Shown here: positions 20,766 to 29,179 of the stretch, in pieces
Position numbering within the stretch: the stretch's first letter is position 1
Layout: every line of letters begins with the position of its first letter
Assembly: GCF_037969765.1 (NCBI RefSeq)
Contig: NZ_CP150207.1
Coordinates: 4,967,501 to 5,031,500 of the forward strand
Length of the DNA: 64,000 bases
DNA from: Paenibacillus sp. FSL W8-0186
Lineage (GTDB): Bacteria; Bacillota; Bacilli; Paenibacillales; Paenibacillaceae
Reading direction: 5' to 3'
Made by a program: the position numbers and the translations under genes
Notes under the pieces: model-generated
What the model was told of the DNA's origin: nothing
Database searches by the model: none
Seen by the model: the letters and a program-made list of their open reading frames with translations, nothing else

Positions 20766-21893
20766 TTAAATGTAGAATTTATATATACTATCTACAACCT
20801 TATCAAGATCATCATTAGCAAAATTATAATATAAAGGAAGCCTTAATAGTTTTTCACTCTCAATGGTAGTATAATTATCTTTACCGTTGAACCTACCAAA
20901 TTGTTTTCCGGCATTAGAAGAATGCAAAGGAATATAGTGAAAAACTGATTGAACTCCTCGTTCTTTTAGAAACTGTATTAATCTCGTTCTTTCGTCTAGA
21001 GAACGGCACTTCAAATAATACATATGAGCGTTATGGGAACACTCATTTGGAATAGTTGGTAGTTGAACATACCCTCTCTTTTCTAAGTCGGCCAAACCAA
21101 TGTGGTACCTATTCCAACTTTGCATACGATTATTGTTAATTTCCTCCGCTTGCTCCAACTGAGCGTATAGAAAAGCTGCATTGATTTCACTAGGTAAGTA
21201 AGACGAGCCAAGGTCAACCCATGTATACTTATCTACCTGTCCTCTAAAAAATCTTGATCTATTCGTCCCTTTCTCGCGAATTATTTCAGCCCTTTCAACA
21301 TAACTTTCATGATTTACTAGTATAGCTCCACCTTCTCCAGAATTATAATTTTTAGTTTCATGAAAACTATAACAACCTATATGGCCTATCGTTCCTAGAT
21401 AGCGCCCCTTATATTGACTCATGACACCTTGAGCAGCATCCTCAATGACAACTATGTTATGCTTGTTCGCTATCTCAAGGATTTTATCCATATCGCATGC
21501 AACACCAGCATAGTGTACCGGTACGATTGCCTTGGTTTTTGAAGTTATCGCCTCTTCAATTAATGATTCATCAATATTCATTGTATCAGGCCGAATATCC
21601 ACAAATACAATTCTTGCTCCCCTCAATACAAAGGCATTAGCGGTAGAGACGAATGTATAAGAGGGCATAATAACCTCATCGCCTTCCTTAATATCAGCTA
21701 AAATTGCTGACATTTCTAGTGCGTGAGTACAGGATGTTGTTAACAAGGATTTTTGAACATCGAATTTATCTTCAAACCAGCCGTTGCATAATTTTGTGAA
21801 TTTTCCATCTCCCGAGAGATGCCCCTCTTTAATAGCCTCATTTATATATATCGATTCATTACCTGTTGTAGTGGGGACATTAAATAGAATCAT
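20766..21893 (-). CDS. dTDP-4-amino-4,6-dideoxygalactose transaminase-like (RffA/WecE type, DegT family)
   Basis: This is a PLP-dependent aminotransferase of the DegT/DnrJ/EryC1/StrS fold, about 375 residues. The N-terminus MILFNVPTTTGNE and the HLSGDGKFTK segment match RffA/WecE proteins, which aminate dTDP-4-keto-6-deoxyglucose at C4 to give dTDP-Fuc4N. PLP-binding words are TTSCTHALEMSA, VIEDAAQG and SFHETKNYNSGEGG, with Schiff-base Lys in the last. The ATG at 21893 is used; a TTG two codons up sits closer to AAGGAG and is possible. The substrate would come from rfbA and rfbB next door. Its codon use is AT-rich, unlike the rfb genes. Confidence 0.88.
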   Translation of the reverse strand: MILFNVPTTTGNESIYINEAIKEGHLSGDGKFTKLCNGWFEDKFDVQKSLLTTSCTHALEMSAILADIKEGDEVIMPSYTFVSTANAFVLRGARIVFVDIRPDTMNIDESLIEEAITSKTKAIVPVHYAGVACDMDKILEIANKHNIVVIEDAAQGVMSQYKGRYLGTIGHIGCYSFHETKNYNSGEGGAILVNHESYVERAEIIREKGTNRSRFFRGQVDKYTWVDLGSSYLPSEINAAFLYAQLEQAEEINNNRMQSWNRYHIGLADLEKRGYVQLPTIPNECSHNAHMYYLKCRSLDERTRLIQFLKERGVQSVFHYIPLHSSNAGKQFGRFNGKDNYTTIESEKLLRLPLYYNFANDDLDKVVDSIYKFYI

Positions 21894-22076
21894 TGTCAAA
21901 TTCTCTCCTTTATGACTACTGCCGGCATCCTACCGTAATAGAGTAGGCAGGAATACCGTTAAATGAGAACACTATGAATAATCACATATTCGGTAATCTC
22001 AGTATTTTAAAACAATAAGTAGCAACAACTGAGTTTCCTTAGAAATTCCTTCCTATATGCAGCAAGACGACGGTCT

Positions 22077-22406
22077 TCATATATTAAAAACAATTACTCC
22101 TACTATTATAAATAGTGTTGATATAAGCTTCTGTTTTGTATAAGTTTCTTTTAATATAAGAATGGAGAGTATAAAAGCAACAACATAATTTAAAGCCACT
22201 ACTATGGTTAAACTTTTAAAATTAATAAGTTGCATTAAATACACCGACAAAATAGTAGATATCATAAAAAGCAAGTAACCACTGGCGGTTTGAATACTGA
22301 TTCTAGTAAAAAGAATGGTTCTAGTAGGAGCTGTCGCTCCAATTTTTAAGAGAATTTGAGCAAAACTATTAATTAGTACCAGTATCAAAATTACAAGAGC
22401 ACTCAT
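22077..22406 (-). CDS. Small EamA/SMR-type membrane protein (ArnF-like flippase subunit)
   Basis: This 109-residue protein has four predicted membrane helices, the size of one SMR/ArnF unit. Its N-terminus (NSFAQILLKIGA) and the last helices (YVVAFILSILILKETYTKQK) match the short EamA-like proteins that pair to flip undecaprenyl-phosphate-linked sugars. It overlaps the partner gene by 4 bases (ATGA), so the two are probably made in equal amounts as a heterodimer. The assignment rests on size, topology and the ArnC-like neighbour. Confidence 0.7.
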   Translation of the reverse strand: MSALVILILVLINSFAQILLKIGATAPTRTILFTRISIQTASGYLLFMISTILSVYLMQLINFKSLTIVVALNYVVAFILSILILKETYTKQKLISTLFIIVGVIVFNI

Positions 22407-22768
22407 TTAGATGCCCACTTTAAGTTTTGTATAGCAACCCCTATCATAATTATAATCACCCCAAGAATATTATAAAAAGAAATTTGTTCCTTAAAAATAA
22501 TATAACTGAAAGTAAGTATAAACACAGTGTTCAGAGCAGTCAGTGGATAGGCAATTGAAAGTTCTACTTTCTTAAGTGTCAATTGCCAGAAAACAGCCTG
22601 CAATACAAGACAAACTAATGCAGCCAAGTAATATACATTACTAATTAATAAAAATATATTACCACTCGTCAAATTCATAGAAGCAAACTTCATCAGTATA
22701 GATGAGATTGATTGGAATAGAATACTTAAGACCAAATAAAAATAATCAAAATTCACACGCATTCTCAT
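22403..22768 (-). CDS. Small EamA/SMR-type membrane protein (ArnE-like flippase subunit)
   Basis: This four-helix membrane protein has about 121 residues. The start at 22768 (MRMRVNFDYF) follows GGTGGAG by about 5 bases; the upstream open frame lies inside the preceding gene. The motifs SSILMKFASMNL and AYPLTALNTVFILTFSYIIFKEQIS resemble ArnE/EamA halves. It overlaps the WbqC-like gene end by about 23 bases and the ArnF-like gene by 4. It likely forms a pair with the latter to translocate the lipid-linked sugar made by the transferase at 24023. Confidence 0.7.
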   Translation of the reverse strand: MRMRVNFDYFYLVLSILFQSISSILMKFASMNLTSGNIFLLISNVYYLAALVCLVLQAVFWQLTLKKVELSIAYPLTALNTVFILTFSYIIFKEQISFYNILGVIIIMIGVAIQNLKWASK

Positions 22769-23459
22769 TATTTCTCCACCCCCAAATATAATATGGGGCA
22801 TCCGAACCTGTATGAAATAACAAATCAAATATTGTTACATAATCATCAAAAGGAGGATGGAATTGAGCATACTTAGGATAGTTATTATAATCCTTATACA
22901 CTAACCTGATTCCCTCATTTTCGAACCGATCTTCGATAATGTATTCTCTAGCAGCAGGACCAGATATGTATGTTTTCGCATTAACTTCCTTTAATATGCT
23001 TAACAATCTATCCAATTTTTTACCTTCACTTTTAATTTCTCGAGAATTCAAAAAACCTGTAGAGATGCCAAGATAATTTTTAGAAATATATTTAATCAAA
23101 TATTGATTGAGCTCAGAAAGATGTACCCATTTTCGTTCTAAGTAGACGTATTCTAAAAAAGGCTTGAAATTTTTAAAGTAAGGAGCTTTAGAATATAGTG
23201 CTTCAAGTGTTTTAAAATGCTTTACAGCCCAATTATTATTCGGTAGAACAACATCACATATTAACATATCACTTGCAGCATTTACTGGTATCGTCAACCA
23301 TTGAGATCCGCTCGACGTTTTTACTTTATTCCTATTTCTCCAATCGTTCTTAGTGTATTGAACATCATCATAAAATATAAACTGATCTACGTCTTGAATG
23401 ATGTCAAAGTAACCTTTCCATGGTATATAGTTGGACTGAAGCACTGCAACTCTACTCAT
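22746..23459 (-). CDS. WbqC family protein
   Basis: A 237-residue soluble protein with the WbqC family N-terminus: VAVLQSNYIPWKGYFD, FIFYDDVQYTKNDWRNRN and LTIPV. WbqC proteins occur in O-antigen and amino-sugar clusters beside DegT transaminases. Their exact reaction is not something I can state; a role in acylating or otherwise finishing the 4-amino group is a guess from context. It overlaps the acetyltransferase gene by 8 bases upstream and the ArnE-like gene downstream. Confidence 0.8.
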   Translation of the reverse strand: MSRVAVLQSNYIPWKGYFDIIQDVDQFIFYDDVQYTKNDWRNRNKVKTSSGSQWLTIPVNAASDMLICDVVLPNNNWAVKHFKTLEALYSKAPYFKNFKPFLEYVYLERKWVHLSELNQYLIKYISKNYLGISTGFLNSREIKSEGKKLDRLLSILKEVNAKTYISGPAAREYIIEDRFENEGIRLVYKDYNNYPKYAQFHPPFDDYVTIFDLLFHTGSDAPYYIWGWRNNENACEF

Positions 23460-24030
23460 TTTTACTCTCTTTTCTATGATATATTGTACCCGCTTTAATA
23501 AAAGAGTTTTCTTTCACGTTATTTCCGTTAATTATTACGGATGAAGCTCCCAGAAAGCAATTATCCCCAACTTCAACAAAACCACAAATATTGACTTGGG
23601 GTGATAAGTAACAATTTGATCCTATCCGACAATCATGATTTACAGTAACGCTCGGCCAAATAAAAGTTGCTTCTCCAATGACTACATTATAATCTATGAT
23701 AGATCCAACAGAAATTATTGTTCCTCTTCCTACCTTTGCAGTTTTATGGACATATGCTCCGGGATGGATAAGAGAAATTACTTCATATCCTTCATTTACA
23801 ACTCTATTGTATACCTTCCATCTTGCAGCAAGATTATTATAACCAATTGCAATAACAATTTTATATTCAACTGCACTATAGTTCTTCATAACCTCATCAA
23901 AAGAGCCTAATACATAATCTCCTTGATTGTAGTCGTCAATGTATCCTATAAAATGATGTCCACATTCCAGAACGATCTCTTTTACATAATGTGCAAACTG
24001 TTGTGATCCATAGATAATAACTTTACTCAT
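23452..24030 (-). CDS. Sugar O/N-acetyltransferase, NeuD/PglD family
   Basis: This 192-residue protein has an N-terminal nucleotide-sugar-binding Rossmann part (KVIIYGSQQFAHYVKEI...FIGYIDD) and a C-terminal left-handed beta-helix of hexapeptide repeats (VGRGTIISVGSIID, VTVNHDCRIGSN, VNICGFVEVGDNCF). The family His is in NHDC. PglD/NeuD relatives transfer acetyl from acetyl-CoA to a 4-amino or hydroxyl group. With the RffA-type transaminase the likely product is dTDP-4-acetamido-4,6-dideoxyhexose, which is inference. It overlaps the ArnC-like gene and the WbqC-like gene by 8 bases each, indicating tight coupling. Confidence 0.85.
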   Translation of the reverse strand: MSKVIIYGSQQFAHYVKEIVLECGHHFIGYIDDYNQGDYVLGSFDEVMKNYSAVEYKIVIAIGYNNLAARWKVYNRVVNEGYEVISLIHPGAYVHKTAKVGRGTIISVGSIIDYNVVIGEATFIWPSVTVNHDCRIGSNCYLSPQVNICGFVEVGDNCFLGASSVIINGNNVKENSFIKAGTIYHRKESKNE

Positions 24031-24970
24031 TCAGCTTTTCCCCATTCTGAAGACCATAAATTGCTTTTACAATGGTAATTGGCCGATCCTTTGTTTCATT
24101 ATAAATTTTTGTAATATAAATACCTAATGTTCCCAAAGAAAACAAAATGAGCCCACTTAGAAACCATACCGAAACCATCAGACTTGTCCATCCACCTATA
24201 ACTGATGAATTTAGTACTTTTCGGAAAATGAGATATATTGCATACACAAATGAAACCGAAGAAAAGGTTAGCCCGGTAATCATAATTAAACTAAGAGGCT
24301 TACTACTAAAAGAAGTTATTGCTTCAGTCATTAAAGCAATTTTTTTAAATAAATTATATGACGAGCTTCCTTTATAAGTTTTATTAATAATTACAGGCAT
24401 TTGCTCAAAACCTGTCTTTTCAAATAACGCCGCCAAAAAAACATTTTTATCCTTAAATCTTAGTAAACTATCAACATACCCTTTTGTCATTAATCGTACA
24501 GTGCATATATTTTCAGATATATGTACATCTGATAAATAATTAAATAACTTATAAAATAACGAGCCTGCGATTCTTTTATAAAAAGTACCGCTTCTGTTTT
24601 CTTGGACACCAAAAATAACATCATATTTTCTTTCATTATTTTCCCATATTGAATAAAATTGACCTAGTAGTTCAGGTTCTTCTTCTAAATCACAATCTAT
24701 TAGAAAAACTAAATCCCCAGTAGCAAATGATAATCCGGTTAAAATAGCTTTATGATGACCGAAATTTTTTGATAATTCTATAACCATTACATGAGAATCC
24801 TGTTTTTGAATATTTTTGGCTACTTCCAACGAATTGTCAGGAGACCCGTCACTAACCATAATTATTTCATATGAAAATTCTAATTCCTCTATGCTTCTCT
24901 TTATTCTGCTGTAAAACTCTTGAAGATAAATAGACGAATTATACATAGTTGTAACTACAGAGATTTTCAC
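24023..24970 (-). CDS. Polyprenyl-phosphate glycosyltransferase, ArnC/GtrB-like
   Basis: This is a 315-residue family 2 glycosyltransferase with two C-terminal membrane helices, the layout of ArnC, GtrB, CsbB and DPMS enzymes that load one sugar on undecaprenyl phosphate. Motifs: SVVTTMYNSSIY, EIIMVSDGSPDNS, LSKNFGHHKAILTG, and the metal site FLIDCDLEEEPELL. The helices span about residues 230-255 and 265-290. It is the first gene of the overlapped set transferase-acetyltransferase-WbqC-ArnE-ArnF-RffA, so the sugar is probably the 4-amino-derived one. A stem-loop at 25024-25058 separates it from the yfhO-like gene. Confidence 0.88.
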   Translation of the reverse strand: MKISVVTTMYNSSIYLQEFYSRIKRSIEELEFSYEIIMVSDGSPDNSLEVAKNIQKQDSHVMVIELSKNFGHHKAILTGLSFATGDLVFLIDCDLEEEPELLGQFYSIWENNERKYDVIFGVQENRSGTFYKRIAGSLFYKLFNYLSDVHISENICTVRLMTKGYVDSLLRFKDKNVFLAALFEKTGFEQMPVIINKTYKGSSSYNLFKKIALMTEAITSFSSKPLSLIMITGLTFSSVSFVYAIYLIFRKVLNSSVIGGWTSLMVSVWFLSGLILFSLGTLGIYITKIYNETKDRPITIVKAIYGLQNGEKLNE

Positions 24971-25023
24971 AAAAAAAATCTTCCTTTCAGTATAACTGTT
25001 TTAAAAGTATTGAACTGGCCATT

Positions 25024-25058
25024 TAGGGGAGTATTCTTTTAAAAAAGATACTCCCCTA
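25024..25058 (-). other. Strong intra-operon stem-loop
   Basis: An 11-bp stem (TAGGGGAGTAT at 25024-25034 with ATACTCCCCTA at 25048-25058), extendable inward through A/T pairs, sits between the yfhO-like gene and the ArnC-like gene. No T run follows on the minus strand beyond TAAAT, so it is more likely a processing or stability element, or a weak terminator, than a full stop. Confidence 0.5.
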
Positions 25059-25080
25059 GCATCAAACTACATGAAAATAC

Positions 25081-27795
25081 CTATAACATCTTTTTCATCC
25101 TCGAGTAGAAGAAGTACATTAGCAGTAAAATCAACGTAATCATTGATGTGTATAAACCGATTTTAAATAAGGGAGGATCATAAGTAAGTTCTATTGTATA
25201 ATAACCAGCTTCTAATGGGATTCCTAAAAATCCAATATTTATCTTTCTAATTGGAACGTTAATTCCATTAACCTTAGCTTTCCAGCCTTCATCGTAAGGG
25301 ATGGACAAAAATAACATTTTTTCTTTTGTTACATGTATACTTCCTCTTATAGAGTCATTTGTAAACTTATCTACTTGCAATACTTCCTCAGACAACTTCT
25401 TGCTTTGTTCAATAAATTCATCTATATCATATTCAATATAGGATAGCTCAGCTTTTTTTAATACAACATCCTTTTTTTCATTTGTTGGATCAATCCTGAG
25501 TGAATCAAAACTAATATTACCAAGGTCAACTTTGTAAGTGCCCTCTCCCCTTTTTATATTCAATTTTTTTGAATTTATTTCTTTAAACTGAAGCTGCTCC
25601 GCCCAAAAAATTTGCAATTCTGTATCAGAAGGACTATCTATGGATAAAATAATACTTGATGTTCTTGGAGATAACATTTTATCCATAGTTACTACGATTT
25701 GCGGATCTGTATTCTCCACCTTTAAGCTTATACCTTCTGAGTTATTTGAATTTACTTGTTTAGCATTTGCTATCTTGCTTACCTTCTCAAAAAGATTAAT
25801 CGTCTTATTTGATAAGCCCTTATAATTAACCTTATTAAAATAACTAAATTCTTCCTGTTCTTTATTCATAACAAAAGAATTCATTAAAATCACATCTTTT
25901 TCGTATGAGGGAAACTTAACGAAGTCTTCATAATCAATAACAGTATCATAGGTAAAACCAAATGGAAGGTAATAATTATTCTCCCATATGCTAACATCAC
26001 CCGTTTTATATATTAAATTAGATTCATCAGAAATAACATTTTCTTTATCCAAAATGTATTTAACGCTTAGCAAAGCATATAATTCCCTTCTTGAATCTAA
26101 ACCGGTTAAATAATTCAAATGGTCTCTTCGCTTAAAAGGAACTTCTAAAGTTTTAAGGAAATCTATATAACTTGGGTGATTTAACGAGTTGTATCCCTTT
26201 ACACCAGCATACCCTTGCATTACCGGGTCATTAAGAAAAATAGAATCATATGTCTTATCAACTCTGTATGCGGTCGCGTCTGTATCATTTATATATGTTA
26301 TAGCCTCTGTAGTGTAGTCATTATATCCTTGTTTTTGAGTTAAAACTTCTTTCTTAAGTAGAACTCTATTTAAGTTAACTGATAAATAAGCAAAAGAGCT
26401 TAACTCTGTTAAAGCCAAAACTAAGATGCCAATTATGGGTAATACTTTTCTTTTATCTCTGAGGGATAATCTTAGAATAAAAAAATAACAAACAAATAAT
26501 CCTGAAGTTACTGTGAATAAAAATATCAGTTGTTTAACTACTCCTATACTCCAGTCAAAATACTTCAAACAGCATAATATTGTAAATAGCCCTCCAAAGA
26601 TAAAAAACAAATAATATGGAAAGCGCATTTTGCAACCATTTTTTTCAAAAATCAAGTCCAATGCTCTAGCCGCTAAAAAACAGATATATAAAATAATTAC
26701 AAAAGTCCATCGATATGATTTTATACTGAAGAAGTTAAACATATATGAAAAAAAAGGGGATATTAAAAATAGCAACAATACACCCGAAAATACTGAATAT
26801 ATTATTTTGCTTTTTTTAGTAGAATAAATAAAAAAGCATGGAATAACCACTAGGCAAAGAATTCCGCTGTATAGGATTGGACTCTCATAATAATTATGAT
26901 AGCCTACGAATGTAGAAGCCGTTCCTAATAAATCATTCGACATCAATCTAAAGATCATTGTTGTATATTCAATTATATTGGCAAAACTAAATATAGGAGG
27001 AAACGCAGTACTAATTCTAGGACTACTCAAAACAACATATAGTGCCGGAAATAACGCAGCAGCACTTAGGAAAACGCCGCAAAGATATAAGATTAGTGAT
27101 TTTACAAGAGTCTTAAGAATATGGCTAAAGGAGAATTGGTTTAGCTCTAAATATCTAAAAATCGCATAAATAAATAGGTAAATAGAAAACATATACAAAA
27201 AATAATAGCTATACATTGATAAGCAAGCAATACTCACAATAAAGTATCTTTTCTTACCTTGTTGCAAAAATCTCTCAAAACCATATAGAACTAAAGGAAG
27301 TATAACCATCAAGGTGGCAAATTGATAATGCTGCCCCCATAAAACAATATAACCATTAAACCCATAAATCAGGGAAATAACCAAAGAAGATCTATTTGAG
27401 ATATTTATAGTTTTTAGATACTTATAAAACAGATACCCTGCTGCAATATTTTTAAGAGCTGCAATATACGGCAATAATAACGGCAAATTTGTTTTCCCAA
27501 ATAAAAATAATATCCAGTTAAAAGGGTCAAATAGAAGTAAGCTTAAGGAAAATATATTATTCCCTGTCCCAAAACTATTTGACCAAAATGAAATATCTCC
27601 AGACCACAGCATTTCTGAAATATAAGATAAATAAGGCCAATATGAATTTTGAGTATCACTTCCGATATCGGAGTAAATATATAGCTCCTCACCAAAAATG
27701 AAATTTTTGTATACTATCAAGCTTATAGAAAATAAACAACTTACTAAAATCAAAACATGCTTATCTAGCTTATTGAACTTAAGCAACCTTCTCAA
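25081..27795 (-). CDS. YfhO family membrane glycosyltransferase (GT-C fold)
   Basis: This is a 904-residue integral membrane protein. The first 500 or so residues hold a dozen hydrophobic helices with an early acidic outer loop (IYSDIGSDTQNSYWPYLSY) typical of GT-C enzymes. The rest is a beta-rich extracellular part (LSIPYDEGWKAKVNG, GYYTIELTYDPP) followed by a last helix. YfhO proteins take a sugar from undecaprenyl phosphate on the outer face and pass it to a wall polymer. With CsbB- and flippase-type partners this is known for lipoteichoic acid decoration in Bacillus. Here the donor should be the product of the ArnC-like enzyme downstream. Confidence 0.85.
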   Translation of the reverse strand: MRRLLKFNKLDKHVLILVSCLFSISLIVYKNFIFGEELYIYSDIGSDTQNSYWPYLSYISEMLWSGDISFWSNSFGTGNNIFSLSLLLFDPFNWILFLFGKTNLPLLLPYIAALKNIAAGYLFYKYLKTINISNRSSLVISLIYGFNGYIVLWGQHYQFATLMVILPLVLYGFERFLQQGKKRYFIVSIACLSMYSYYFLYMFSIYLFIYAIFRYLELNQFSFSHILKTLVKSLILYLCGVFLSAAALFPALYVVLSSPRISTAFPPIFSFANIIEYTTMIFRLMSNDLLGTASTFVGYHNYYESPILYSGILCLVVIPCFFIYSTKKSKIIYSVFSGVLLLFLISPFFSYMFNFFSIKSYRWTFVIILYICFLAARALDLIFEKNGCKMRFPYYLFFIFGGLFTILCCLKYFDWSIGVVKQLIFLFTVTSGLFVCYFFILRLSLRDKRKVLPIIGILVLALTELSSFAYLSVNLNRVLLKKEVLTQKQGYNDYTTEAITYINDTDATAYRVDKTYDSIFLNDPVMQGYAGVKGYNSLNHPSYIDFLKTLEVPFKRRDHLNYLTGLDSRRELYALLSVKYILDKENVISDESNLIYKTGDVSIWENNYYLPFGFTYDTVIDYEDFVKFPSYEKDVILMNSFVMNKEQEEFSYFNKVNYKGLSNKTINLFEKVSKIANAKQVNSNNSEGISLKVENTDPQIVVTMDKMLSPRTSSIILSIDSPSDTELQIFWAEQLQFKEINSKKLNIKRGEGTYKVDLGNISFDSLRIDPTNEKKDVVLKKAELSYIEYDIDEFIEQSKKLSEEVLQVDKFTNDSIRGSIHVTKEKMLFLSIPYDEGWKAKVNGINVPIRKINIGFLGIPLEAGYYTIELTYDPPLFKIGLYTSMITLILLLMYFFYSRMKKML

Positions 27796-27862
27796 AGTTT
27801 ATCCTCCCACAATAAATTCGGACATTATGGTTAAAGAATACGCTCTACTAACTATCTAAATA

Positions 27863-29179
27863 CTAATTCACGATTTTTACTTTATCTTTTTTTCGTCCAA
27901 TACCAAGATAAGTTACACTCTCATCATGCATCAATCCCAAGCAATTCCTTCCATCAATAATTACAGGCTTCTTCATTAGACTAGCAAGACTGTTCCAATC
28001 CTGCTCAATGATCTCTTTCCATTCAGTAACAATAACCGCTACATCAGTATCTCTAACAGCGTCTTTAACAGAATGACAGTAATCAACTGAGCTTGGTAAT
28101 TGATTACTGGCTTCTTCCATTGATATTGGGTCATACACCTTAATATGAATGTGACCGTTCGTTATGTTATATAATTCATTAATAATTTTTATTGACGGAG
28201 CTTCTCGAAGATCATTTGTATTAGGCTTGAATGACAAACCTAAAATAGATACAGTCTTACCACTGAGTTTAGGGTAAACTGACTGTAGCTTTTCAATTAC
28301 TTTATAAAATTGCTTCTTATTAACTTCTACTACTTCCTTCATGATTGCAAAATCGTGCCCAACCTGTTCCGCAATACTAATTAATCCAAGCGTGTCTTTA
28401 GGAAAACAGGCCCCTCCAAATCCAATGCCAGCATTTAGGAACTTATTTCCGATTCTACTGTCGCTGCCAATACCTTTAGCAACCTCTAGAACATCAGCGC
28501 CAACCTTTTCAGCCAAATTTGCTATTTCATTAATAAAAGATATTTTCATTGCCAAAAAGGAATTTGCTGCATATTTAATTAGTTCAGCACTACGAATATC
28601 TGTAACTTGAATCGGAATATTGAAAGGTGCGTGTGTATTTATTAAAACATCCTTTGCATTTTCTGAGTCTACTCCTATGACTATGCGCTCCCCATTTAAT
28701 ATATCGTTCACGGCTGAACCTTCTCTTAAAAATTCCGGGACTGATGCTACATCAAATGGGATATTGGTGCAACTCTGAATAATGTGACGAACTTTATCTG
28801 CTGAACCTACTGGAACAGTACTTTTGTTAACAATTATTTTGTAGTTATTGATTGATTTTCCAATTTTGCGAGCAACCTCTTCCACATAAAACATGTCAAC
28901 ACTACCGTCAGGAAGTGACGGAGTACCTACAGCAATCATAACGATATCAGCCAGCTTAACAGCTTCATCAATATCTGTAGTAAAAGATAAATTTCCTTTC
29001 GAACTATTTTTAATTATGAGTTCCTTTAATCCAGGCTCGTAGATTGGGCATTCATTACTTTTCAGTTGATCAATTTTCTCTTCATCAATATCGGCACAAA
29101 TCACCGTATGTCCCATCTCCGAATAGCATACTCCAGAAGTTAATCCAACATATCCTGTGCCTATCATTGTAATTTTCAT
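27863..29179 (-). CDS. UDP-glucose 6-dehydrogenase
   Basis: The enzyme oxidises UDP-glucose to UDP-glucuronate with two NAD+, supplying an acidic sugar. At 438 residues it shows ITMIGTGYVGLTSGVCYSEMGH for NAD, EPGLKELI, STVPVGSADKVRHI, PEFLREGSAV and the catalytic Cys in GIGFGGACFPKDT (about residue 259). The C-terminal domain is VSILGLSFKPNTNDLREAPS. It overlaps the upstream multidomain glycosyltransferase gene by 4 bases. The TuaD and Ugd names are both used for relatives. Its UDP-glucose should come from GalU at 39933. Confidence 0.95.
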   Translation of the reverse strand: MKITMIGTGYVGLTSGVCYSEMGHTVICADIDEEKIDQLKSNECPIYEPGLKELIIKNSSKGNLSFTTDIDEAVKLADIVMIAVGTPSLPDGSVDMFYVEEVARKIGKSINNYKIIVNKSTVPVGSADKVRHIIQSCTNIPFDVASVPEFLREGSAVNDILNGERIVIGVDSENAKDVLINTHAPFNIPIQVTDIRSAELIKYAANSFLAMKISFINEIANLAEKVGADVLEVAKGIGSDSRIGNKFLNAGIGFGGACFPKDTLGLISIAEQVGHDFAIMKEVVEVNKKQFYKVIEKLQSVYPKLSGKTVSILGLSFKPNTNDLREAPSIKIINELYNITNGHIHIKVYDPISMEEASNQLPSSVDYCHSVKDAVRDTDVAVIVTEWKEIIEQDWNSLASLMKKPVIIDGRNCLGLMHDESVTYLGIGRKKDKVKIVN

